DNA of 64,000 nucleotides, from the NCBI GenBank assembly GCA_020027325.1, contig JAHRAL010000056.1, forward strand, positions 1 through 64,000. The letters are read 5' to 3'. The position numbers and the translations under genes were made by a program. The DNA comes from Cenarchaeum sp. (lineage in GTDB: Archaea > Thermoproteota > Nitrososphaeria > Nitrososphaerales > Nitrosopumilaceae). Positions 8,414 to 16,400 of this stretch are shown in pieces. Numbering within the stretch: the first letter of the stretch is position 1; each line of letters starts with the position of its first letter. The notes beneath the pieces were generated by a model. That model saw only the letters and a list, made by a program, of their open reading frames with translations, was not told the origin of the DNA and searched no databases.

Positions 8414-9265
8414 TCAATAATTCTGTATCAAGAGCTCAGAATGCCCGTTGCGCGAGCTCCCGACAGAGTTTATCGCACGCTTTGCGCGCAGCCTGCCGAC
8501 GGACCAGTCCGCATCAAACGTGGCATGGACGTTGCGCGTGTCAGAGTTTGACACAAGCACATAGCATCCGCGCTCGGATAGCTTGTTGCACGTCTCGGCA
8601 AGGCGTGCCAGGTCTTGTGCACCAAAGTCCATGCTCGTATAGCTGGTAAAGCTTGCAGTCCGGCTTGCAGGCTGGTACGGCGGATCAAAGTAGACAAAGT
8701 CCCCGCGCCGTGCGGTGCGAAGCACCGCGGTAAAGTCGGCGCACTTTATCGAGATCCTGCGGGATCGCAGGATGCGGCTTGCTGACCTGAGCGCGTCCGC
8801 ATTGACAATGTTGGGGTTGGTGTATCGTCCCATCGGGACGTTGAACTGGCCGTTGCTGTTGACCCTGTACAGCCCGTTAAAGCACGTCTTGTTTAGGAAC
8901 AGCAGGCGTGCGGCCTTGGCAACCTGGGTGCGCGGGGCCGAGGCCCTGGTCGCATAATAGTAGGCCCGCGGGTCTTGGGCATAGTTTCTTTCGTGCACGC
9001 GCAGAGACGAGATGAGCTCCTCGACCCTGTCGCGCACGGTCACGTACGTGATTATGAGGTCAGAGTTGAGGTCAGACAGCGAGCACGGGGTGCGCGCATT
9101 GTCTGCAAGAATCGAAAAGGCCATTGCGCCCCCGCCGACAAAGGGCTCATAGTACGTCCCAAAGCTGTCAGGTATGTGGGCGCGGAGCTCGGATATGATC
9201 TGCCTCTTGCCGCCGGCCCACTTTACAAAGGGGGCGGCAATCTGGTATGCCTGCTGGTGCGCCAA
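8414..9265 (-). CDS. DNA adenine N6-methyltransferase (Dam / D12 class)
   Basis: 283 residues. It has the class-alpha (D12) motif set: FVKWAGGKRQI (motif X, about 13-23), YYEPFVGGGAM (motif I, SAM binding), LFLNKTCFNGLYR and the catalytic DPPY (about residue 193). Family members methylate adenine within short sites such as GATC or GATATC. No restriction endonuclease gene flanks it, so it is an orphan enzyme that may be regulatory, phage- or element-derived, or half of a lost restriction system. It abuts tRNA-Thr(GGT) tail to tail. The recognition site cannot be deduced from sequence alone. Confidence 0.92.
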   Translation of the reverse strand: MAHQQAYQIAAPFVKWAGGKRQIISELRAHIPDSFGTYYEPFVGGGAMAFSILADNARTPCSLSDLNSDLIITYVTVRDRVEELISSLRVHERNYAQDPRAYYYATRASAPRTQVAKAARLLFLNKTCFNGLYRVNSNGQFNVPMGRYTNPNIVNADALRSASRILRSRRISIKCADFTAVLRTARRGDFVYFDPPYQPASRTASFTSYTSMDFGAQDLARLAETCNKLSERGCYVLVSNSDTRNVHATFDADWSVGRLRAKRAINSVGSSRNGHSELLIQNY

Positions 9266-9395
9266 TACTGTTTGGCACGGCTTGCTTTGAAGTCATCAAT
9301 TGGCAACAAAAAATTACCCCATGCGCAGTAATTATTGATCACACGCAGGCGTAAAGAGGCATTAAAAATAGAAAATTAAAAAAGGAATTTTCCTG

Positions 9396-10046
9396 CTAGT
9401 CCCACTTTGACCATGCGGCCATCCAGCGATACGTCCACGTATTGAGCTTACAGCCCAACGCAGCCATTGTCACTGACAGCACAGCTCCGGCACCGGCACC
9501 CAAGGCAACTGGGCTGTTGTAGAATTTGCCCACCTGGGGTTCTATCGGTGTCATGTATGGAGGCAGAGTCGGTCGCGGGTACTTGAACGCAGTCTCTAGC
9601 GGGTCGGCAACCGTTATCAAGTTCACCATGTTGAACAGAGGCAACGACATGCCGGCTAGCACACCGCCAAACAGAATCAACGAGTGCTTGTTCTTCTTTG
9701 TAGCCCAGTAGGCAAGATCCATCAGCATTGCAGATGGGAGCCAGACCGGCGTGACAATAAAGTCATACGGATAACCAAGAGCAAACCAAGCCCCTTTGGC
9801 GATCCATGTGTAGACTGTCATTATCAGCGCATAGTACGTCGCAGTACCCGGCACTCCAGTGAATGTCAGGTAATAGGCCGCACCAACCACGAGCATGAGC
9901 GTCTGCGATATGGAAAATATCACAAATGATGTCCATGCCCAATCAGTGTAGAAGATATAGTCTCCAGCGTTGATCGTCAGCAGTGTAGAGTTTACAGCAA
10001 CTACCACAATGAAGAGGTAGTGTGTACAACGTCTCAGCCAAACCAT
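9396..10046 (-). CDS. amoA: Ammonia monooxygenase subunit A
   Basis: 216 residues starting MVWLRRCTHYLFIVVVAVN, the standard archaeal AmoA length and start. It is a polytopic membrane protein with about six hydrophobic segments, including TLLTINAGDYIFYTDW, GVPGTATYYALIM and ALGYPYDFIVTPVWLPSAM. AmoA is part of the membrane enzyme that oxidises ammonia to hydroxylamine, the energy source of these archaea. The gene follows amoX on the minus strand after a 99-base gap that holds its own TATA box, so it can be transcribed separately. The upstream in-frame extension to 10121 is not conserved and crosses the promoter. Confidence 0.98.
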   Translation of the reverse strand: MVWLRRCTHYLFIVVVAVNSTLLTINAGDYIFYTDWAWTSFVIFSISQTLMLVVGAAYYLTFTGVPGTATYYALIMTVYTWIAKGAWFALGYPYDFIVTPVWLPSAMLMDLAYWATKKNKHSLILFGGVLAGMSLPLFNMVNLITVADPLETAFKYPRPTLPPYMTPIEPQVGKFYNSPVALGAGAGAVLSVTMAALGCKLNTWTYRWMAAWSKWD

Positions 10047-10068
10047 TACAGGGTCAACAAGAATGGAA

Positions 10069-10081
10069 GTATATATAATTT
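10069..10081 (-). promoter_or_regulatory. TATA-like box of amoA
   Basis: Minus-strand AATTATATATACT centred about 28 nt before the amoA ATG, in the amoX-amoA gap. It is one of the strongest TATA elements in the window, fitting a highly expressed gene. Confidence 0.65.
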
Positions 10082-10145
10082 TAGGACGACTAGCGATCAA
10101 CACGCACGCGTATATCAGCAAAAATAGGATATAGGTAGTTTACAC

Positions 10146-10508
10146 CTAGTTTCCAACGTAGAGAGATATGAGCACGGTTCCGACCGCAGTGGCAGCTAGT
10201 GTTACCCCAATGATCCCGTTGCTATTCTTTGCAGAGCCCTCCTCACATACCTTTACGGAGAAGAGGTACCCAATGGCCTCTACGATGGTAAGCACTATGA
10301 ACGCATAGTGACCGCTCGGTGTCGGATACGCCCAAGGATAGTAAAAGTATCCCGCAGCCGTACCGCCAAACGTTGCTAGCCAGGCAGCAATGTAAGAGAT
10401 CGTGATAATGCCAGTCATGTTCTCTACACGCCTGCCAATCATTTTCTCTACATCTGCTGAACCGGCACCGCCGCCTCCAGCCGAGCCGAACCCCTTTGGA
10501 AGAGTCAT
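10146..10508 (-). CDS. amoX: AmoX, small membrane protein of the archaeal amo cluster
   Basis: 120 residues starting MTLPKGFGSAGGGGAGSADV, with about three membrane segments (ITISYIAAWLATFGGTAAG, YAFIVLTIVEAIGYLF, IIGVTLAATAVGTVLI). It matches the uncharacterised gene that accompanies amoA in ammonia-oxidising archaea. Current work treats AmoX as a likely accessory subunit of the ammonia monooxygenase complex. It lies immediately before amoA on the same strand. The true start is set by a TATA box 28 nt upstream; longer in-frame forms to 10841 read back across an opposite-strand gene. Confidence 0.92.
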   Translation of the reverse strand: MTLPKGFGSAGGGGAGSADVEKMIGRRVENMTGIITISYIAAWLATFGGTAAGYFYYPWAYPTPSGHYAFIVLTIVEAIGYLFSVKVCEEGSAKNSNGIIGVTLAATAVGTVLISLYVGN

Positions 10509-10530
10509 CAAGCAGGCTCGGCGGTATAAT

Positions 10531-10540
10531 CCTTTTAAGT
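10531..10540 (-). promoter_or_regulatory. TATA-like box of amoX
   Basis: Minus-strand ACTTAAAAGG centred about 28 nt before the amoX ATG at 10508. Confidence 0.55.
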
Positions 10541-10656
10541 CTTTCTTGGGCCCGTATAAATACAAAAAGCGATCAATACGCCCGATCACGGGGTGCAATA
10601 CCGCCCAGTCGATCAGAAACGCTTCCAGATACGTTCTGCGATCACGATTTGGACAG

Positions 10657-10665
10657 CTTTTAAGT
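10657..10665 (+). promoter_or_regulatory. TATA-like box
   Basis: CTTTTAAGT centred about 29 nt before the ATG at 10690 and only about 17 nt before the alternative ATG at 10678. It therefore favours 10690 as the start. Confidence 0.45.
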
Positions 10666-10689
10666 AAAGCGCGCAGTATGGGCACTGTA

Positions 10690-11214
10690 ATGTTTTGGCC
10701 TGGGATGGGGGATCCCACAAAGAGGCGGAAAACGCTAAAGTTCCTGCTCATAACTGCGGCAATCGGGATATCAGTCGGGGTGGTCAGCAGCACGCTGCTC
10801 GGCGAGCTTGCACGCAACGACCCGCTAAAGGTCTGCATCAATGACAGGGTGACAAGCTATAACATCAGCGCGACGCTCGAGCTGTATGTCGACGGCGTGC
10901 AGGCAGATATTCCGGCAAACATCGGGTTCAGTGAGGACGGGTGCCAGAGGACGCTCTATACGCTTACCAGCGACGGTGCAATACATGCGTCGTGGGAGGA
11001 GGAATATCCGTTTGAGCTGGGACATTTCCTGTGGGTGTGGGAGTTCCCGCTGCGTGACATGGACCAGTCAAAGTCAAGGATACTGGTCAACGGGGCCGAG
11101 ACTGGCGACTTTATCAACACGCCGCTCATTGACGGCAGGACGTACACGGCAGAGTTTACATCAAAGGCATACGACACTGCAAAGGACCACGACTTTCTCC
11201 CACCCGACCAATAA
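10690..11214 (+). CDS. Membrane-anchored extracellular protein next to amoX
   Basis: About 174 residues (MFWPGMGDPTKRRKTL...). A positively charged N-terminus precedes one membrane segment (FLLITAAIGISVGVVSSTLLG), so the rest faces outside. The external domain has the pattern ELYVDGVQADIPANIGF, DGAIHASW and FELGHFLWVWEFPL. This resembles thaumarchaeal anchored domains in which the equivalent positions carry several His (IHTHD, GxIHxES, FTLGQFF). Here most of those His are replaced, so a metal role would be lost or altered. It is divergent from amoX. Start chosen by TATA spacing; ATG 10678 is an alternative. Function unknown. Confidence 0.68.
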   Translation: MFWPGMGDPTKRRKTLKFLLITAAIGISVGVVSSTLLGELARNDPLKVCINDRVTSYNISATLELYVDGVQADIPANIGFSEDGCQRTLYTLTSDGAIHASWEEEYPFELGHFLWVWEFPLRDMDQSKSRILVNGAETGDFINTPLIDGRTYTAEFTSKAYDTAKDHDFLPPDQ

Positions 11215-11323
11215 GTTCTGGCGCCGGGATCCCATCCGCACGGTGCGCCAATGTTTTGCACCGGGCCTGCCGTTTGTTTTGGTGGAGACGGGCTTGCCGG
11301 CGTGTCAGCATATGCGCGCAAAT

Positions 11324-11332
11324 CATTATAAT
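11324..11332 (+). promoter_or_regulatory. TATA-like box for tRNA-Gln
   Basis: CATTATAAT, centred about 30 nt before the tRNA 5' end at 11358. Confidence 0.5.
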
Positions 11333-11357
11333 GTAGCTTGCGCCCTGTGTTGCGCAT

Positions 11358-11463
11358 AGCCCGATAGTCTAGCGGTCAATCAGGCAACGCCTGGGCCAAT
11401 GATCTCGCGCTCTGGATCTCTAGGGGATACGCGGGGACGGCAGTTCGAATCTGCCTCGGGCTA
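11358..11463 (+). tRNA. tRNA-Gln (anticodon CTG) with two predicted introns
   Basis: The 106-nt gene has acceptor AGCCCGA/TCGGGCT, T arm GGCAG-TTCGAAT-CTGCC and discriminator A. Removing 11380-11399 (20 nt, in the D loop near position 21) and 11416-11428 (13 nt, canonical 37/38 position) gives a 73-nt cloverleaf with anticodon stem TCGCG/CGCGG around CTCTGGA, anticodon CTG. Both introns fit bulge-helix-bulge geometry. Intron 1: helix GGTC/GGCC flanked by two AAT bulges, with inner hairpin CAGGC-AAC-GCCTG. Intron 2: helix CTCT/GGGG flanked by bulges GGA and ATA. The D arm GTCT/TGAT with a weak fourth pair parallels other archaeal tRNA-Gln. The gene ends directly against the rps7 stop on the other strand. 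Confidence 0.85.
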
Positions 11464-12066
11464 CTATCTAGATGCCTGCGCTATGCGCTCTAGCTCGTGC
11501 TTGCGCTTTACAGACGGCGCATCAGGCGAGTTCTCGGCCGCACCGACGAGGTGGTCTGCGAGGTACTCTTCGATGGATTTTGGGTTTGAAAACGTGCTCT
11601 CGCGCACGCCGTCTGCGATGAATTTTAGCGCAAGGTCTACGCGGCGCAGCGGCGAGACGTCGACTGACACGTGGTACACGGTTCCGCCGTACACGATCCT
11701 AGTCGTGTCCTCGTTTGGCGCAGAGTGCTCGACGGCGCGCACCAGAACCTCGACTGGGTTTTTGCCCGTCTTTAGCTCGATTATCGTAAAGGCTGACTTT
11801 ATGATGTTAAATATCCTGGCCTTTTTGCCTGCCATCCGCCCCGTGTTTTTTGCATACTTTTTTCCAAAGTGCATCATCTTGTTTGCCAGGCGCTCGACAA
11901 TGTGCGAGTCCTCCTTGTTGAAGCGCTTTAGTGCAGAGCGCCCGTATGTCACTGGGATCACCACCTTGCGCAGCGATATTGCGTTGCGGAGGCTGTTGTC
12001 AGATACCGTAATGCCCGACGTATCCCACCTGTCAAAGAGCTTAAAGTTGGGCTCCTTTGCGGTCAT
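11464..12066 (-). CDS. rps7: Ribosomal protein S7
   Basis: 200 residues with archaeal S7 features ([47 protein letters not shown]). S7 nucleates assembly of the small-subunit head on 16S rRNA. Its start overlaps the rps12 stop by 4 bases, so translation is probably coupled. In many archaea EF-1alpha and S10 follow S7; here the operon ends and the stop abuts the tRNA-Gln gene on the opposite strand. Confidence 0.96.
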   Translation of the reverse strand: MTAKEPNFKLFDRWDTSGITVSDNSLRNAISLRKVVIPVTYGRSALKRFNKEDSHIVERLANKMMHFGKKYAKNTGRMAGKKARIFNIIKSAFTIIELKTGKNPVEVLVRAVEHSAPNEDTTRIVYGGTVYHVSVDVSPLRRVDLALKFIADGVRESTFSNPKSIEEYLADHLVGAAENSPDAPSVKRKHELERIAQASR

Positions 12067-12500
12067 CTTCGCGGCTTCTCCTTTTTGCCGATGACTAGCT
12101 CGTGGAGCGACGTGTCATTTACCTTGAATACCTTGAAGCGGACTCCGGGAATGTCGCCCATGGCGCCTCCCTGTGTTGCGCCCATCCCCTGGATGTGGAC
12201 CTCGTCGTGCTCGTCGATAAAGTTCATTGCGCCGTCGCGGGGCAAGAACGCCGTAACGGTCTTGCCGTTTTTGATCAGCTGCACGCGCACGCACTTGCGC
12301 ACAGCAGAGTTTGGCTGCTTTGCCTCAACGCCGACCTTTTCGAGCACGATCCCGCGCGCCTGGGGCGCGCCTCCCATGGGGTTTGACTTTTTGTCCAGTC
12401 CGAGCTTGCGCCTCTTGTATGTCGATATAGACCACCTCTGGCGCTTGCGCTTTGCGCGGATCACGCGCCCTGCAAAGAGGCCCAAGGGTGACTTTGCCAT
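12063..12500 (-). CDS. rps12: Ribosomal protein S12 (S23e family)
   Basis: 145 residues. It contains the decoding-site core ([37 protein letters not shown]) and an N-terminus [18 protein letters not shown] typical of archaeal S12. It sits in the small subunit at the A-site and contacts the codon-anticodon helix. It lies 3 bases after nusA and overlaps rps7 by 4 bases in the RNA polymerase/ribosome operon. Confidence 0.97.
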   Translation of the reverse strand: MAKSPLGLFAGRVIRAKRKRQRWSISTYKRRKLGLDKKSNPMGGAPQARGIVLEKVGVEAKQPNSAVRKCVRVQLIKNGKTVTAFLPRDGAMNFIDEHDEVHIQGMGATQGGAMGDIPGVRFKVFKVNDTSLHELVIGKKEKPRR

Positions 12501-12503
12501 GAA

Positions 12504-12968
12504 TCAGCTCATCTCCAGCGTTGGTGCCCCGACGCCCTCTATAGTGACCTGTGTGATTCCAAAGTACCTGTTTGCAATAAGCCGCGCCTTTGAGACGTTG
12601 CGCCCCTCGCGCCCTATTGCCAGTGCCTTGTTGTTGTTGTCCACCATGACAGTTGCAATCCGCGTTCCGTTATCGCGGTTATTTATCTTTACTTCGCGGA
12701 CAAGTTTCGGGCGCAGCACGTTGGTTAGAAACTTTGCCGGATCCTCAGAGTGCTCGACTATCTCGACGTTTTGTTCGATTGCATTTTGGACTGCCTTGAT
12801 CAGCACGCCTCCCTTGCCGATCGCCGCACCCGCCTTGCCCTCATCGACTACAAAGATTACCCTGTCATACTTTTCGTCCTCGATGCAGTCTCGTGCGCGC
12901 ACGTGCGTCTTGCCCTCAAAGAGGTGCATGAGGCGCATCTGGTCCTGCGTGATCTTTATCTCGGACAC
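12504..12968 (-). CDS. nusA: NusA-like transcription factor (two KH domains)
   Basis: 154 residues from a GTG start (VSEIKITQDQMRLM). Two KH RNA-binding domains are visible, with loops GKAGAAIGKGGVLI and NKALAIGREGRNVSK. Archaeal NusA lacks the polymerase-binding and S1 domains of the bacterial protein and is nearly always found between L30e and S12, as here. It binds nascent RNA and is thought to influence elongation or termination. A longer ATG start at 13043 would overlap rpl30e by 20 bases and adds a non-conserved Lys/Cys-rich lead, so GTG 12968 is preferred. Confidence 0.92.
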   Translation of the reverse strand: MSEIKITQDQMRLMHLFEGKTHVRARDCIEDEKYDRVIFVVDEGKAGAAIGKGGVLIKAVQNAIEQNVEIVEHSEDPAKFLTNVLRPKLVREVKINNRDNGTRIATVMVDNNNKALAIGREGRNVSKARLIANRYFGITQVTIEGVGAPTLEMS

Positions 12969-13023
12969 TATACTGGCACCCTTGTTCTGTTTGCTGCACA
13001 CATCGGTGCACCGGCCGGGACGA

Positions 13024-13323
13024 TCATTGTTTTTTGGATTCACCTATTATGGCCTTGATTGTGGCCGCTGCAAGCTTTACAAAAGAGAGTGCAGATATGC
13101 GGTACTGCCTGCCGCACAGCTTGCTGAGCTCAACTGACGAGCCTGCAAACTCGACGACGGGGACGCCGGCGGCCTTGGCGGATTCGGCAATCCCTGGCGT
13201 GGCAGACCTCGATACTATGACGAGCTTGCTGTTGCCGATCGCGTTGGATACGCTTTTAGAGCCGATTATACAGTTCTTTTCTTTGAGCGAGTCTGTTATC
13301 GCCTTTTCTAGCACGGTTGGCAT
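13024..13323 (-). CDS. rpl30e: Ribosomal protein L30e
   Basis: 99 residues of the L7Ae/L30e fold (KLVIVSRSATPGI, GVPVVEFAGSSVELSKLCG). L30e is a large-subunit protein related to kink-turn binders. It stands in the conserved archaeal place between rpoA and nusA. A TATA-like box at about 13351-13360 on the minus strand lies 90 bases after the rpoA stop, so the ribosomal-protein half of the block can be transcribed independently. Confidence 0.93.
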   Translation of the reverse strand: MPTVLEKAITDSLKEKNCIIGSKSVSNAIGNSKLVIVSRSATPGIAESAKAAGVPVVEFAGSSVELSKLCGRQYRISALSFVKLAAATIKAIIGESKKQ

Positions 13324-13350
13324 GTACGAGAACCCGCTGTCGACTACCGC

Positions 13351-13360
13351 TTTATAGGTA
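13351..13360 (-). promoter_or_regulatory. TATA-like box before rpl30e
   Basis: Minus-strand TACCTATAAA about 31 nt before the rpl30e ATG; an internal promoter between rpoA and rpl30e. Confidence 0.45.
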
Positions 13361-13413
13361 TAGTCATGGCGTGGAGGGGGCGCGGGTGTGCATACGCAGT
13401 AATGGTGCGCAGC

Positions 13414-16400
13414 CTAGCGTTTCTTTGAGACCTGCATGTACAGGTCCACGGTGCCGCTGCCAATCGGTATGTTGCTGCCCACGATGACGTTTTCAGTCAC
13501 CCCGCGGAGCTTTTCAATCTCGCCGGCAAGGGCCGCACGAGCAATTGTCGGCACCGTAATCTCAAAGGCTGCGCGCGCCAAGACGCTGTCCTTGGAGCCG
13601 GCGACGCCGTGGCGGCCTATCTGCTGCATGTGGCCTCGCGAGCACATGAGGTCCGAGACGAGCATGATATAGCGGTCATCTACCTCGAGTCCCTGGTCCT
13701 CTAGCGTCGAGTTGAGCTCGTTGATGAGCGCGTTGCGCGCCGCCTCTATTCCAAGCGTCTCGGCAATCTCGAGGACGTTGTTTGTGCGCACCTTGCGCTT
13801 GTCGATCCCCTCTATCCCCAGTACTTTTTGGAGGTTGGAACCGGTTGTCTGTATGACCCACTCACCGTCGTTTTGGACCAGCGTGATGCGCTCAATGCTT
13901 GGAACCCCCTTTACGGTCGTGTTGAGGACCTTGTTGCGTATGGCCAGTGCGCCCGGCGCGTCGGTCTCCTCGACAAACTTTAGCACGATCGTCGACTCGC
14001 TTGCCTCAATCTTGAACTTTTTGTTCGACGAGAGTGCAAGCTCAATGTCCTCTGCTGTAACCTCGCGGTCGGCCATCACGTCGCGGTCCAGCTTTAGGAT
14101 GATCTCGGATTTATAGTCCATCTCATAGCTTGCCAGCGCCGAGACCCTGGTCTGGAGTACGTTCTTTGCGACCTCGATTGCCTTTTCCCTGTCGTTTTTT
14201 ATCGACTCTTCAAGATAGATGTCCATTGTCGGGGTGGTGGGTTTCTTGCGCGCGTCGACTAGCTCGATTAGGCGCGGCAGACCGAGCGTGACGTTGCGCT
14301 CCCTGATTCCCGCAAAGTGGAATGTTCTTAGCGTCATCTGCGTGCCCGGCTCGCCGAGGGACTGCGCCGTGACGATGCCGACTGCCTGGCCCGGCTCGAC
14401 TTTGGCACGGTCATAGAGATCGAGGCCCTTTTTGCACACAGTCTCGATTCCTGCCAGGCTCAGGTTCGAGGAGGTGACGGCCTCAATCACGGTCGACTTT
14501 AGTTTTGGATTAAACGTCTTTGTGTATTTTTTGAGTACTCCCGAGATCTCCTCGCCGCCGGCCTTTTTGCCGCTATCAACGATTCTCTGGGACTCGATGA
14601 GGCGCGATATGTTGAATGCCTCGCCGTGGTCGCTCTTTGCCACGTCGATTCCGTCCTCGCCGTACAAAAACTGCATTATGTGGCCGTACGGATCCCTCAC
14701 CGTGCCGTCGTATTCCAGCCGTATGTGCTCTAGTGCGTTTATGAGGCGGCGCTGCATGTATCCGCTCTGCTGCGTCCTGACTGCGGTGTCGACTAGGCCC
14801 TCGCGTCCGGCCATTGCGTGGAAAAAGAATTCCAGGGCCGAGAGGCCGTCGCGGTAGTTTGACTTTACAAACCCGTGCGAGTCGGGGTTGTCATCGTTGG
14901 GGCTATAGTGTGAGAGCGCCCTGTCGTTGTACCCCTTTAGGAGGCGCTGTCCCCTGCGCGACTGCTGGCCTAGGGCGCCGGCCATCTGGCCGATGTTGAG
15001 CGAGGAGCCGCGTGCGCCAGTCGTTGCCATGATGCGCCCCGCGTTGGTCTCATCAAGCGAGGTGTCTGCAATGTTTCCTGCCTTGTCACGCGCCTTTGAG
15101 AGCTCGTTTACGATATAGACCTCTAGCGAGTCTGCAACGGAGAGCCCGCGAGTGGTTTTTAGCATGTTCTTTTTTGACTGTGAGATAAAGTCGTCCACGA
15201 TGTCATAGCTGTCAGATATCTTGTCAAGGATCTGCGCGCGCGACTTTTCAGACATTTCAAGGTCAGAGTAGCCGTAGCTGAACCCATAGTGGGTGATGAA
15301 CTGCTTTGCTATGACGAGTATCGAGTTGAGAAACGTCTTTGCCTGGATGTTGCTATAGTCCTTGGCAATGCGGTGGAGCACGCTTTCGGACTCTTCGGCG
15401 CCGATTGAGGACTTGTCAATCACGCCGCTGATAAGCTCGCCGTTCTTTATCACGACGTCCTGCTTGGAGCCGGACGTGCCCTTTGCCCACTTGGACGTCA
15501 TTACATAGTTAAAGTCAGACGGCAAAAAGAGCGAAAAGAGCTGCTTGCCCGTATAGACGGGCCGGCCCTTTGCGTCCTTTGTTGCGGGCTTTGGAAGTGA
15601 GCCGTTATAGTTTCCAAGCATTGCATAGTTTGTAAACTCTGCCGGTGTGAGGTATGTGTCATCTCTGGTGAGCAGGTACGAGCCGGTGACATAGTCGCGC
15701 AGCCCGCCGATGATGGGGCCGCCGTATCGCGGCGAGATTATCTGGTCCTGGACTCGCATGAGGAGTATGGCCTCGGCGCGGGCCTCCTCGCTCTGGGGTA
15801 CGTGGAGGTTCATCTCGTCGCCGTCAAAGTCCGCGTTGTAAGGCGGGCATACGGAAGGGTGGAGGCGGAACGTCTTGCCGGGCAGGACCTTGACATAGTG
15901 CGCCATTATCGACATCTGGTGCAGCGATGGCTGCCTGTTGAACATTACAATGTCGCCGTCTAGGAGGTGGCGCTCGATCTTGTACCCGATTTCGAGCGAA
16001 TCGGCAATAGTCTGCTTGTCCTCTACAAAGTCTAGGCGGATCTTGACGCCGTCGGGGCGTATGATATAGTTGACCCCGGGGTACTGTGTGGGGCCGTTGA
16101 CTACGAGCTTTTTCATCCGCTCAATGTTCCAGTCCGTGACGATCTCGGGTATGGTGAGCTTTGTTGCAATGTATAGCGGGACGCCGACTTCTGAGAGGTC
16201 TAGATCCGGATCAGGCGAGATTACCGTTCTGCTAGAAAAGTCGACGCGCTTGCCGGACAGCGAGCCGCGGAAGCGGCCCTCCTTTCCCTTTAGCCTCTGC
16301 GTCAGGGTCTTGAGCGGCCTGCCGGAGCGGTGGTGCGCCTGCGGGATTCCAGAGACCTCGTTGTCAAAGTATGTGGTTGCGTGATACTGGAGCAGGTCCA

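Noticed and set aside
8338-9265. A complete integrated element at tRNA-Thr
   Set aside because: No integrase, no duplicated tRNA end and no other element genes beside the methylase; only the orphan enzyme is supported.
10402-10689. N-terminal extension of the plus-strand protein over amoX
   Set aside because: This part is antisense to the conserved amoX gene and lies upstream of the promoter; the real start is near 10690.
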